Of a stretch of 64,000 nt of DNA, positions 13,001 to 25,760 are shown in pieces; within the stretch, counting starts at the first letter, position 1, and every line of letters begins with the position of its first letter. The notes under the pieces were generated by a model. It was not told the DNA's origin. It ran no database searches and saw only the letters and a program-made list of their open reading frames with translations. This stretch comes from Hirudinaria manillensis (lineage: Eukaryota; Annelida; Clitellata; Hirudinida; Hirudinidae): assembly GCA_034509925.1 (NCBI GenBank), contig CM067534.1, positions 3,769,501 through 3,833,500 of the forward strand, read 5' to 3'. The translations under genes and the position numbers were made by a program.

Positions 13001-14612
13001 CGCTTGAGATTTAAATTCCTTCATGATGTCCAAGAATTCATTGTAGACCTGCGGCTGTTGACCAAACCTGAGCTTCACCTGATCCAAATAAGACAGGGCA
13101 TCTTCAACCTTCAGTCTCTGGTGTTGTTGAATCTGCTGTTGAGATATATTGTGTTGTTGGGGTTGATGGTGTTGCAACTGCTGCACGTGCGAGTTGAGTT
13201 GGGCCTGAGCAATAAAAATAAATTCTTCCTCGTTTAATTTAGATTTTGCCGTGAATTTGTGACATTATATTGAAAATCCTTTAAAAAATTAATTCCTTGG
13301 TCTTTCATTTCATAAAAATACAAAAAAAAGAAGAACATCTTGAGAAACTGACCTCAGCTGCAGGAGCCCAGGACTGAATTTGGGATGAAAATGTGTAAGA
13401 AGTCTGAGAAGGGTGATTGGCATTGGCCACAAGCTGGACTGAATTGTTTGGTTGGTATCTAATATAAATATGTTTGCATTAGACATGGCACATGGGGTCT
13501 AAAGGATTTTGCTTCATGCATTCTGGATTACCTTACAAATGAGTAGGAACTCATTGGTTGGTTAAGATGATTGGGTGGTTGAACCAAGACGCGTTGGGAG
13601 CTTGAATTCAAACCGGAGCTATAATGATCCTGTATCCAATAGCACACAATGGTTGATTTGCTAGGTTGATTTCAGCACAATGATGCTTTAAACTTTAAGA
13701 TAATCAAAATTTCCTTTATAATGAAACTTTTGGTTAGTTTGATAGAAATGGTCAAAAAATACCATCAACATGATTTTTTTAAAATTTTCATATGATTTTC
13801 CATCTACAAATCTTACAAATAAAACAACCAGGCACATTCCTATTCTCACATAATTTGCAGTAATTGCATTGCTAATGTTCAACAAAAATGACAATGCAAG
13901 ACCAAATCTGCCAAAACATTTCATAACCCTAACATTAATGCCACAGTTAGCAAACATACATGTTGGTCAAGACAATGCAAGAGTTTTTAGTTTTAAATCA
14001 TATATACATAATTTTTAAAATTATTTGCAATGGTTGTAATAAATTAAGGATAGCTGCATTAATATGCCTGTTCATGACAGTAAAAGGTAACAATCATTAC
14101 GTATTATGTCCAATACCCTGAAACCCTATAAAGCACCTTTATTGGAGGGCACTACATAAGAAATAAAGCAATCACTGGCACTAATGTGAAAAATGGGCTC
14201 ATATGGTTGTGTTGCAGCATATTGTTGCTGGCAACGATCATAATGTGTTGTGTTTGCAAACCAACTCTTAGTGTCACAGGTAGGAGTGCAATATCAATGG
14301 ATGTTCTACATATGGCATTATCATAAGTGAAAAACAATTACAATTACATTCGACAATCTCAATATTCAAAAGTAAGAACTTAAGCTTCAAACTTATTTCC
14401 TGATATTTGGCTAAATTAACCAAATTCTATAAGCAATTATTACCTATTACAATTAAATGCCTAATTTAATGTACAACTTATATAGGATCTCATGATGCAC
14501 AACTTTAGAGTATTAGTTCCATTGCTATATCTAGAAATGCTTAACAAGAGGTTTTTAAAAGGAGCCCTTCTCTAAATCCAAAATGCTAGGCTAAACATAC
14601 CTGATTTTGCAT
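5915..14612 (-). CDS. Sin3: SIN3 transcriptional co-repressor scaffold (Sin3A/B orthologue)
   Basis: SIN3 is the nuclear scaffold of the Sin3-HDAC1/2 complex. In transcript order: Gln-rich N-terminus (14601-14639, 13532-13630, about 13352-13459); PAH1 (13002-13204 with [19 protein letters not shown], and about 12644-12864 with [14 protein letters not shown]); PAH2 (about 12425-12562 [12 protein letters not shown], then 12139-12224 and 11930-12071 with [10 protein letters not shown] and [11 protein letters not shown]); PAH3 (about 11507-11580, 11291-11425, 10703-10839; [19 protein letters not shown]). The histone deacetylase interaction domain follows (about 10410-10506, 10225-10352, 9917-10082, 9340-9600 with [17 protein letters not shown], 8965-9270). 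The Sin3-C region follows (8796-8905, 8412-8621, 8017-8189 [18 protein letters not shown], 7529-7679, 7109-7389, then exons to stop 5915). A phase-consistent intron of about 105 bp lies inside the stretch at 11723-12071. Start is at least ATG 14612; an upstream first exon is possible. Locally high GC (5820-6260, 8850-9250) contrasts with the introns. Confidence 0.93.
6993..7069. repeat. (TAA)n microsatellite in a SIN3 intron
   Basis: About 25 uninterrupted AAT/TAA units lie in the intron between the exon ending at about 7109 and the next one downstream. The run is essentially perfect, which suggests it is young or actively slipping. Confidence 0.95.
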
Positions 14613-14639
14613 GACAAGCTGGCTAGGAGGTGTACAAAC

Positions 14640-16483
14640 CTGAAAACATCGAAAATGTTGTGAAATTCAGAGAATTAACTATTACTAAACGTGAATATTT
14701 AATAACCGTAATGCCAACAATGTAGAATTACAAGCTACGGCAACAATTTATTTTCTGAGCCTACGTAAATTGCTCCCGACAGACTACCTTTACCGTGAAA
14801 ATAGATCGTATCCAAATAAATGGTCGACATTAGATACAAATGTAAAAACAAATAACAAAACTGCGCCCATATTACTAAATGAATTTATGACACCAATTGG
14901 AAAAGGAAAGCCATCAATTTCAAAATAAATCGATGCTCAGCCAACCAGATACACAAATGATACAAAATCGAAATAAAACATCACATTCCTCTCGTTCCAC
15001 AAAAAACATCGATTTAAAATTCAACCTTAAAAAACTAGCAGCTATCTTCTAAATCATAAAATCGTCTACCAAACAAACATCAAGTCATTCAAGAATAAAT
15101 GGTTCAAAAGATAGCAAAAGTCATGTTGACCTAATTTGCAATGTTTTCAAAAGCGCATTATAAATTCTTGTCCAACATTGCTATTTACTTAGATCTTTCA
15201 ATTTTTGTAAATAATATTGGATATAAAACATAATAATGATGTTCTATGTGAAGATAAATATTAATATAACACTCTCTGAAACTCATTAGCGGAAAGTGCG
15301 CACACGAGCGAATTACATTTGTAGAATCTGCAATGTAGATCCAAAGAAATATCACAAAAATGTTCACATCTTAGGCTATTTGTAGAATGGTGAACTTAGA
15401 TGGACGTTTGTACGAATTACATAATTTTAGTATCCTCAAACTAGACTAGATTAGACTTAACGTCATTGCAAGGAATCGTTCAGTTGAAGTAAAGCAATCA
15501 CTGGCAATAGTGGTTCCTTTCCAACAAGGGCAGCTCAAAATATTTTTTATAAAAACTCACTTCCCCAACACGACATCTTCATCTGTATATTTCAGCGTGA
15601 GTGACCTAATAGTTTAACATGACTCCACAACAATATTTTGATTCTGAAAACGATCTGCTCGTTGCTCCCATTCATCTTTTATTTTAATTTGAAGCTCAAG
15701 AGGGAAATATAAGCCAAACAAATTTAAAAAATATGTCCGCAGCCCGCATACCAGACCGGACACACCCCACACGGACCCATGCACGCATCCCTAAAAACCC
15801 TTCACCCATCCGAAGCTCTGATCAGACTTAGACCATTGATATCTAAACGGTTGAAGCTCCTTCGAGGGTTTCCAACGGCGCCAACAAAACTTTTGCAAAG
15901 AGAGACTTCAGGAATATTATATTTCTTGCCGCGGTTTATCAGTTGATTCGAGTTAAATAATAATAAATCTATTTTACGGAACGAGGTTGTGATTTCAAGC
16001 ATAGCAAGCAAGTCATATATGGACTCAAAAGGGTTCTTTTCTACAAATCAATAACTACAAGCATGCTCCAATTTAATCCATAAAATGAATTGTTACAATG
16101 AATTGTTATGATGAATTGTTATAATGAATTGTTATATTGAATTGTTATAATGAATTGTTATAATGAATTGTTATATTGAATTGTTATATTGAATGTTTAT
16201 ATTGAATGTTTATATTGAATGTTTATATTGAATGTTTATATCTGGTTCCGTCACATAAGTTCATATTTCGAATTTGATTTCTCCTCCAAAATGATTATTT
16301 AACTGTTCAAACAAACAAAGTCATCATCATCATCATTGTTGTTGTTGTTGTTGTTGTAAGTAATTAAATTTTCATCAGAGTAATAATGAAATTCCAAGGC
16401 ATGGAGTTGTATTGATATTAATCACATGAAATTTAACATGAACATTACTTATAAAAATGTAATGTAATTTATTAAATATGAAT
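14640..16483. other. Region between the SIN3 5' end and the Nipped-B 3' end
   Basis: AT-rich sequence with no convincing coding exon. It must hold the SIN3 promoter and any 5' UTR exon. A small minus-strand ATG at about 15580 followed by a GTGAGT donor was considered as a first exon, but its phase does not join the 14601-14639 exon in frame. The right part holds a minisatellite at 16085-16240 and a short (CAT)/(GTT) repeat at about 16321-16357. Two minus-strand reading frames of 60-69 codons (15185-15367, 15802-16011) have no recognisable content. Confidence 0.5.
16085..16240. repeat. Minisatellite with 12-13 bp units
   Basis: Tandem units of the form GAATTGTTATAAT pass into shorter GAATGTTTATATT units from left to right, about a dozen in all. 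The two sub-families are arranged in blocks rather than mixed, which suggests successive local expansions. Confidence 0.9.
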
Positions 16484-19400
16484 TTATTGTTGTAAATTGT
16501 TTGGCCTTACTTCTGAGAAACAGTTGATCAATGTTTCAACATTGTCTTTGGACCTGATGACTGCAACGATTAACTTAGGATCAAATGGAGTGGACACTTT
16601 TGGGTGCACAAGGTGTGCACCTGCAAAGGTCTTGCATCCTCGGGACAAATAATCCAGAAGGTTCCTACAACACTTCAACATTTCTAAAACAAGTTCAGCT
16701 TTAAGATGGAAACTGGTCTGCTACCTGTCATTGATGTTGAATAGCTTTTGGAAATGATCTTTAAGATAAATTAGAAGCAAACACTTGTGAGCTGACAGAC
16801 AGATATCTTCCAATCTTTTTAAATTATTGGCTGGCAAATTCTTGATAATGTCTGTGTTGAATATTTACAAGTTTGAATTTATAAATTAATAATTCCACTG
16901 TTGATCATGCAATGCTTCAATAATGAAGGTAATTTATTGAGTAATTCTCATGCATTCATTTCTCCCAATTCATCAAATTCACAACTTGCACACTAAGAGG
17001 TATATTTTACTTTGTATTTCCGCCCTTGTATATGAGATGTAAGTATCATCATAATTTTCATCACCACTTTCAATGTCCTCATGTTTATCAACTCCATCCT
17101 TGTTTACTTTCCCTGCTGAACTACGATAATTCTTTTCGTACCTTTTCTTTCTGCTCGTGCTTTTCTTCTTCCTCTTTTTCCTTTTAGGGTTCTGATTTAA
17201 GTTAAGGACCTGAAAATATGAACTTAACTTGAGGAAATCAGAATTTTATTTCATGCAATAGAAAGAAGTCATGAGTCATGAGTCTGTCTGAAATATAAAC
17301 GCATGTAAGACTCACCTGGGAAAATTCTTCTAAAACACCTGGTCCCAAATTTGATAATACCATATTAATGCACTTGAGGAGATAACAAATGCTCTCCATG
17401 GAAGTGAATGGAAAGCACGACAAAGCATCGGACAGGAACAGAAGTTCACAGATGCCACAATCCTAACATCCAGTGAGATGATCCATGAAGATGCATGGAT
17501 GGATGGACAGGCGGAGGGATGCGCAGGTGGATGGACAGTTGGAACGGACAGAGGGGTGGATGGATGGATGCGTAAAAATTTTTATTTTCAACAATAAGCA
17601 GAAATTTTATATTAACATTTCCATACAAACCTGATAGTTAACAGTTGGTGAAGTAGAGAAGCATTTCATCAAGCAATTTACAAAACTATGGTAGTGCACA
17701 TTGCTATTATTAACAAAAGAGAACAGTGTATCCAAGCAACTGGACAATTTCCCATTTGCTTCCTTATAGCCTCTTATTATTTTATTTCCTGGTGTTTCCA
17801 GTGCAACGTTCAGTTGATATGAAAGTCTCAGTCCAGGCATTGTAGATGGCTGAAAAAAATTGTTGTCAATTATAAATCAAAATAGATTATGATTATAATT
17901 ATTTTACTAGTTGAGTGAAGAAACAATAAGACTCAGAGGTGGCTGACATAGCAGTAAACAAGTAATTGCAATTTCTAAAAAAATAATAACAAAACCAACT
18001 GCAATCAGTGAAGGATATTTAATGTGAATCATTCTCAGAAGCCTTTCAGCTTTGAAACACAAATGTTGATCTCTAGGAGCACCGCTTGCACAAATCAAGT
18101 GTGGAAGGCACTGTATAACAAAATTTATTACATATATAAATGAGAATTTAGATAAAAAGATAGACAGATGAATGGATGGATGGATAGATAGAAAAAAATG
18201 AGTTTATGGACCATAGCTGGATGGATCAGGCCTTGGTGTAATATTGAAGAAACAATGTCGAAGGAAGACTCTCTGATAACCGCGTTGCAATTAAGAAAAT
18301 TGTTCAACAGTGGCTCCAGAAAAATCTGAGCTATCTGACTGGTTGAACTGAAAAAAATATGTTTTTTTCATTTTTCATGAAAACTTATAATAATTAAGTG
18401 ATAATAAAAGTTGTAACGAATAAATATTATTATAAAAAGTTACATCATGATAATTATAACCCAAAACTTTGCCGTAAAGTGTCAAAATATGTTGCTTTTA
18501 ATAACAACAGAATTTCATAAACAATGATCTTGTTAGCCATAAGAATGGTATGAAATTGTAAAATGATATACCTCGAATCATTCTCATATGGTTCTTTCAA
18601 TGATGTCAAGCATCCACCATCTGCTAATAATATTTTAGATTGTCTATTCTCAAATAAAGTAAAGTAAAGTAAAAAAAAATTCTCAAATAAAAAATAAAAA
18701 TAATAATAATCAGTTATGAAGTATTGGCATCAACATAAGCAGAGCTTTGAAATAGTTTTGTAAAAGCAATGCATTTAGAAAACATAAGTTACCATGCTGT
18801 CCAACATAATTCAAGTCATGGTCTGTGAAATAGTGGCCAAGATATCTGAGGACACAAATGACAGCCGGAGGAGTTACAAGTGGTGATTTAATTATTTTTA
18901 GCATCAATTGTATTAATCTATCATCCAGTAACAAGTCAGAATTTCTCTGCAAGAAGTAACCTGTTTGCAAAGATAAATTATAAACATCAACAGTTGTTAA
19001 GTAAAAACAATTTCACACAAAAATCAATAAAATATGAATAAAAAGTAAAATCATCTTAATAAAGTTACCTAATCCATAAAGTCCTCTTAGTCTGACATCA
19101 TCATCCACTGATTGAGCATAATGAATGAAGCACTCAAAAATTTTAGACCTCTGCACCTAATAGTTAATTAATTGAAATCAATGTAATTGATCTGACATCA
19201 TTTTAATGTTTTATTTTTATATACTCTGAGCTGAGATTGGTCAAAATGTTTGGAGAACATCCCGACAATAAGGAGACTGGCCATGTTCTTCTGAGAACTG
19301 ACAGTTGTTGTTTCTTTATTTTCTGTACATACACTATGGTCATTTTCTATATCTGATGTCAAGCATTCTGAAACAAAATCTACCAATTCTTGGTAAACTA

Positions 19401-22400
19401 AATTACTTGATTAAATGTTTAATGAATAAAGTGCTAAATTAATTTGAATAAATTACTGAGTTAATTGTTCCTGTTAACTTTTACTAAATGAATCAAATAG
19501 AATTGTCATTTGAAGCTGACCAATCATTGTCGTAAACAAATCCCTGAGAGGCATTATTTCAAACATTCCTTTTGACATCATGGTTTCAATACATATCAAG
19601 GACTTTTCAATAACCTAATTTAAAGGACATTTTTTAAAGAAAATTCTGAATATTATCAAAAAACTATTACTATCAAAATGGCTCATATGCTAAATTAAAC
19701 TTTCGCAATCCCTTAAATTATTTTTTATGTTAATAATAATTTACAGTAGGTAAGCAAAGACATGTAAAAGTCAAACTTTAATAGATGGGAATGTGAGAAA
19801 TCTCAAGAGAATCTCTTGGAGTCTTGATTTTGAACTTTCTTGAAGAGATGGTGCTGATGCCAAGCAATTGCTCAAGATGCAAAGAAGATCAGATTTCAAT
19901 GATGCTTCAAATTCATCCTGAATTTATTTAATTACAATATATAAAATATACATTAAATTAATTAAAAATCAATAAAACAAAATTCCATCCCTCAGTAATT
20001 TGCAGCTGATAAGATTCTGCAGATAACTTAAGCTCTTTATGCAATTTGCTATCATTTGTGTTTATTCAAACAACAGATTAAATAAAGGTGCATCTCCATT
20101 ATCTCTATTAAAAAACATTCTTTCAAATATATTTCTTAATGACACCTTTCTAATGTACAAACCAAGACCATAATATAGAACTTACATCCTTGCAATTAAC
20201 ACATCTGTAAATTATGATTAAGAATTTTTTCCTGCCTACATTAACAATAATAAATATTTTAATTACAATTACCGGAAATTGAAGAATACAGCATTCAATG
20301 AAATTGTCAATGTAGTCCAAAAAACAATCACGAAGTTCCAAGCTTGACCATATCTTAAGCAATAAGCTAGAACTTGATATTTCTTTTTGAATACTATCAG
20401 TCATGCCAGACTTCTCTGAAACAACACGACGTCCTTCTTATTAATGACTTCATAAATGCATTTATGTCATGACCGAATCTAATAAACTTTGTTTATTTAA
20501 ATAAATAAATAAATAGTGCATTCCTAAATATTGATTACAATAGTTCAGTAACACCTCAAAAAGTCCAGCATAAAAACAAGAATTTAAGAATTTAAGTGCA
20601 ACCAACTGAACATGTGGCAATCAGCAAGAAATGTTTCAATTCCTTTGTGGACAACGGCCTTTAATCCTCTATCGATGGAGTCCTTTCTGACAACTTTTGA
20701 ATCTCCAATCTTGAGCAACTACAACAACAATATAAATATAATTTAGACAATTTGAAAAATAATGTAAATCAAAATATAAAATATAAATAAAAAACAATGA
20801 TGCCACCAAACACAAAATCCCTTTCTGAAAATAAACTAGATTTTCAACATATGTTTAACAAATGCTCAAAATAAAGTAAAATGATCAAAATGCTTACAGC
20901 TTGGAAATAGATCTCCAAGGATGTGAGAGTCACTTGAGAGGGATACTTTTCAATAATTTTCCTGAAGCATCCAAAAACTGTGGACACATCACTTGGAGAA
21001 ATGAGTTTTGAGAAGACATCTAGAACATGTTTCTGTCCAGGAAAGTTTATATCAATATTTAAGGACAATTGGCTAGAACTTTTAATGCAAAAATCTCACA
21101 AATATTAACAATGTACCTTCACTTGCTCCTCATCTGAAATTCTATTTAACAAGCATAGCATCATGTCAGGTGCCAGAGAATGTTCCAGACAATTCACAAT
21201 ACCAGGATTCAGAAGAAAATCTTTAAGAGCCATTACAGCCTGCTTCCTCACGTTGATGCTAACATCCTACAACACACAAAGCATCTTGCCGATCTTCATG
21301 CAGCTTAAAGCACTTAAAGCACAATATCAAGAGAAACGCCAGCAGACCGAGCAACAAGTGGACAGATCCTCAAAAAACAAATCGATTGAAGCCTCAAATT
21401 TGCACACAACTCGTCCTATGACCTCGATCGCTGACGACCTGACGGAGGGTGCAGAATCTTTGACCCTGGTATGAATCAAGTCCACAAAGGTTTCCTGGCA
21501 AAGAGGATTGAATAAGCAGTTTGCCCTATTATTAGCTTTTACATCACGTTGCACTTTGCAACATTAACCATCATTAAACTGGTGATTGTTCATGAGTATA
21601 ACAAAATGGGCAACAGTCACCTTCTTGGCAAAGTTGGAGTCCAGGACTGCAAAGTAGCCCAAGTACTGAATGACATTTAATCTAATTGCAATTGCATCAT
21701 CAGAAGCCAACTGGAACATCTAATAATAAACCATAATATCAAAATCATAACCATAATCATAAACCATTTGTTGCAACAAACTTTAAACTTAACAGGATAA
21801 TAAATCTAGAGAAAGTTTTTTTCTTAAAAGTTTTGAACTCCTCTTTTGTGAAGATTTAGATGTTAGTTAACATTTTTAAAAGAACAAAACTTAATCAATA
21901 AACGAATTCATGGCATTAAGCATGAAATTCTCTCTAAAGAGCTAATGAATCAATGATTTTACACCAACATATTTTGTCAGTATGTCATGCACTTTGAAGC
22001 ACCAAGTCGTTGAGGATAAAATGTGGTACATTTGCTTGAGGGCATCTGCTGGCAACTTATACCTAAAAATTTGAAATGGCTTTCTGCGATCAAATCCAGA
22101 ACATCTATATATTGTTGAGCAAGATTGAGTAGACATTGTTACCCATCATCAAATTTTCCATTCAGTCCTTCATCAAACTCATTCTTGTTGGATTGCTTAT
22201 TCATGAGCGAGTCTATATATCTCCATTGAGATACGTGAAAATTACAGGCATTCTAAAATGAAATTCACAAGTAAACAAATAGATCTTACTTATCATCTCA
22301 ATATAATGCACCACCTTGTCACCAGCACGGACGAGCCACTTCAGGATAACCGTTCGGTAAGAGTCGATAGAAAACTGTAGAATACAAACATTTTCAAACC

Positions 22401-24474
22401 CTTAAATAAGTTGATTTGAAAACACAAAAGAAGCAATTGTGTACCTTGCAATCATCAACAGTGCCCTCAACAATTTCCTTTGGAGAACAAACATAAGAAG
22501 AAAGGAATTTGTAAATCTTTCCAATACAGTGACAAGAGGTCACTCTAAGAGAAACCTCCTTGGACTTGTCAGTTATGAACTTCATCTTCAGCAATTATGT
22601 TAAATTATATTACAATTGCATCAGATGTGTTTTGTCCATCATTTCAAAGTAATAATGTAATCAACAAATTCAGTACTTTATGAATTCATTATGATTACCA
22701 AAATTTGATAGGATGTCATTATGAAAAGATGAGCTGACGGCCATTGGATGTGATCGGCCAAACTGATTATGTTATCAAGGAATTCAATGAAAAACTGATC
22801 AGTTTTAAATCTGCCTTCTGATGAACTGCAACTGTACACATTAATTTGGAAATTCAGAACAAAAATATTTACCATCATATTATTATCATTATTATTATTA
22901 TCATCAGTTATCAAGTAATCAAAACTAAACTATAAAACCATGAAAAGCCTAATTAAGGTGTCTACTGTTTACTGTCTGTAGTGGCTCAAATAGTAGCGTG
23001 TCATGGTCACAACCCAACATGCATTGCCAATGAATGATCTCAGCTGTTAAAAAAGTGCTTGGGCACCCCATAACAACTTCAGATGTCAGGCATTCAGAAA
23101 ATCAGCTTCATATCTATACAAATTAATTGACATACCCAATAAAAATATTCATCAAAACAGGCTGACACAACACCAAATAACTTCTGTAACTTCCAATTTG
23201 ATCAATTTGAGCATCCTAAAAATGAAATTATATTTAAAAAAAACTATGTGAATTAAAACATTAAACATGCTTTTGAACCTTATAAGGAGATTTTTTAGCT
23301 CTATGTGATCTACGTTGGTGCCTCTTAGTGGTCACCTGTTGGTTTGGTATGACATGGTCTTCTGTTATATGTGGAATGCTTTGAAACAGGCTCAGAAGCA
23401 AAGCGGTTAGCAACAGAACTTTATGTTCATTATCCACGCTATTTAAATTCAAAATGATACTTAAAGCTCGTATAAAAAATTATGTAAATTGACATGTTTC
23501 ACCATGAAGCTATTTTTACCTAAAGTAATTTCTCTGATTTGATAGGACCTGTTTCTTTAGAAGAAGGGAAATGTCGTCTAATATGGCAGCTCTAGCCCAT
23601 TTGCATATTGAAAATACCTCAATAATGCCCAAAAAATTACGATTCAAATAAATATTAAAGGCATTTGAAAACACAACCTGTTCATCTCAACCAACCTCTG
23701 AAATCACCTTGATGGCTTTTACATTCAAGACCTCGTGTATTTCTGATGATAAAATGAAAAAGCTACAACTCAACACCTGCCATTTAAAATAAAATTCAAC
23801 TTTATTATTTTCAATGTTTAAGAGAGAAAACCTAATTAATTATACTTCATGTATTCCAAATTGAGTAAAGGCATTCTTTATAAGAAGATCGGGCAAAATC
23901 TCATAGAATGTAAGAAGTCCATTAACAATTTTGTCACTTATATCATCTGGATGTAGCTTGGCCTTTTTTGAATTCATGTTCTCAACTGCAATAATAGGTT
24001 CAATTTATGACAATAGTTTTTTTTTATTAAAGTGCACAATTTTTACATTATAAAATATGTTTAAAAAGTTTAGAAAAAGATATAGTATACCTTGTTCATC
24101 GAATACTTTTGAAAAAAAGAACCCTTTAATGCTTTGCAAAAAGCTTTCAGTAGCTTCTTCATAAATATTGAGTTTTGTTCTTGTTGTTAAAAATGAAAAA
24201 AACCAGTTAGTAATGTCGAGCAATAGCAATTTTTCACTTTGACATCTGCTCCTTTTATCTTTTAATTGCATGTTATTAATAAATAACTTAAATGTGGCAA
24301 GAGAATGCTCCAACACACTGTCGAAAATCTGTTTAACAATAAAAATGATTCACAATGGATTCACCACGACAAAACTACCACAATACAGATGAATCCTTAC
24401 TTCACTCTCAGCTCCTACCGTCTTTATTTCTCTAAGTAGACTTGTAATATACTCCACAGAGTGATCATCTAAAA
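16484..24474 (-). CDS. Nipped-B: Nipped-B / NIPBL (SCC2) cohesin-loading HEAT-repeat protein
   Basis: SCC2/NIPBL with MAU2 loads cohesin on chromatin and drives loop extrusion. About 30 short exons on the minus strand encode a HEAT-repeat protein that follows human NIPBL in order. Landmarks are AIAIRLNVIQYLGYFAVLD (21620-21720), KDSAPSVRSSAIEVIGRVV (about 21330-21500), SINVRKQAVMALKDFLL then NRISDEEQVK (about 21120-21265), and LDVFSKLISPSD (about 20900-21040). They continue with ASLLIVGMFSKHFD (19198-19380), DDDVRLRGLYGLG (19065-19157), LPHLICASGAPRD and ERLLRMIHIKYPSLIAV (17905-18112), LRLSYQLNVALETP (17635-17850), ALSCFPF (about 17400) and a Lys/Arg-rich linker (about 17010-17213). The final exon ends at stop 16484. 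The most upstream exon found (24414-24474) opens in mid-frame without a Met, so the true 5' end is unresolved. The long disordered MAU2-binding N-terminus of NIPBL was not seen. Exon borders are approximate; family identity rests on collinear similarity. Confidence 0.85.
17470..17575. repeat. Degenerate GGATG/GATG minisatellite in a Nipped-B intron
   Basis: Imperfect tandem GATG/GGATGGAC units lie between two Nipped-B exons. A second small cluster of the same type (GAATGGATGGATGGATAG) lies at about 18168-18190 in another intron of the same gene. Confidence 0.85.
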
Positions 24475-25760
24475 TTCAAAGTCAACGTAGCAAATAACGC
24501 AAATAAAATTACATCATAATTTAAAGCCAGACCAAATCCATCATTTTGTTCAATTTCAGCCAATCGGGAGACTAAAAATCTCTTCGCACCGTGGGTATTC
24601 TTCAAATCTTTTTTCTTGCCTTCATTTTGAATAAAGAAAAGTGGTCTAAGACTTATACCAAATCAAAATCAACTCAAAACCAAATCCCTACGATTCGACA
24701 CTCTCGCGCTTCTCATCTTAATTTAGCAGAAACGAGGCAAAAACAGCAAAAGTCGTCTGCATGCAAAAATATTGCATTACATAATTAAAATTCCTGAAAT
24801 TTATTATTACTGCTAGTTGAAATATATTTCTAAATTAGTATTCATTAAAATCATGCAGCATTTTTCAAACTTTATGTATTTGTAAAAGATTGCAATCTTA
24901 GGAAAGATTTCTCGCAAAAATTAAGCGATTATTAAAATACTGATTACACTAAATCCAATTCACAGATCCATCGACAACTGTTACTTATAAATCTTAAAAT
25001 TTAATTTTCAAATCTACTTTGTCGGCGAAATTCGTTATGATTGTCTGTTGTGTTTTGATTAATCAGAGCAAGTTGTTGCGGGGAATTAGGTACCGGTTTT
25101 GTTTGCGTTTTTTTCGAATTACTTTTATTTAAAATTTTTAAAGTCGAAATTGACAATTCTGCTTCCGTTCTCCATTACCAATGTCAACGCACAAAAAAAA
25201 GCATCTTTCGTTGATTCATCACCACTACACTTTATTGAGAAGTACTTGGATTGAGATGAAATACTACATTTCAGAAGATGTTTGTGCTGGCAAACTGAGT
25301 AGCGTTAATTCGGTCATAAATTTTCTCATGCATCAAAGCGTCATAACTCCATAACAGGGGGGACTTAATATGATCTAATGAAAGGTTGTTAACATAAGCA
25401 AACATGGTATACATGTATATCCGATACCTTATCTTGCTTCAAAAGCAGATAATTAAAATATATAGTTTAATAAATAGTTTAACTGAAAGTTATCAGAATA
25501 TAAGCAATATCACCAGAATATAGCCATTATATAAATATGTAATATATAATATATTACTGAAATGTATTAAAATAGATTCAAATAATTAGTAAATGTTCAT
25601 ATTTCAGGTTGTTTTCCTAAAAATAAAACTTGAAAATTTTCCAACCTAAACAGTAAAGAAAAGGATTTAACACGTTTTTACTTTTACTTTTTACAAAATA
25701 ATAGGGTTGTGGACATCTTAAATAAATAAAAAGCTGCCCTCAGATATCATTCGATTGAGA
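24475..25760. other. Interval between the first recognised Nipped-B exon and the SLC52A cluster
   Basis: About 1.3 kb that must hold the Nipped-B promoter and first exon(s), plus the 3' UTR of the first SLC52A gene. I see no reading frame resembling the NIPBL N-terminus. Short runs such as the minus-strand ATG at about 25175 (16 codons) are not convincing. Confidence 0.5.
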
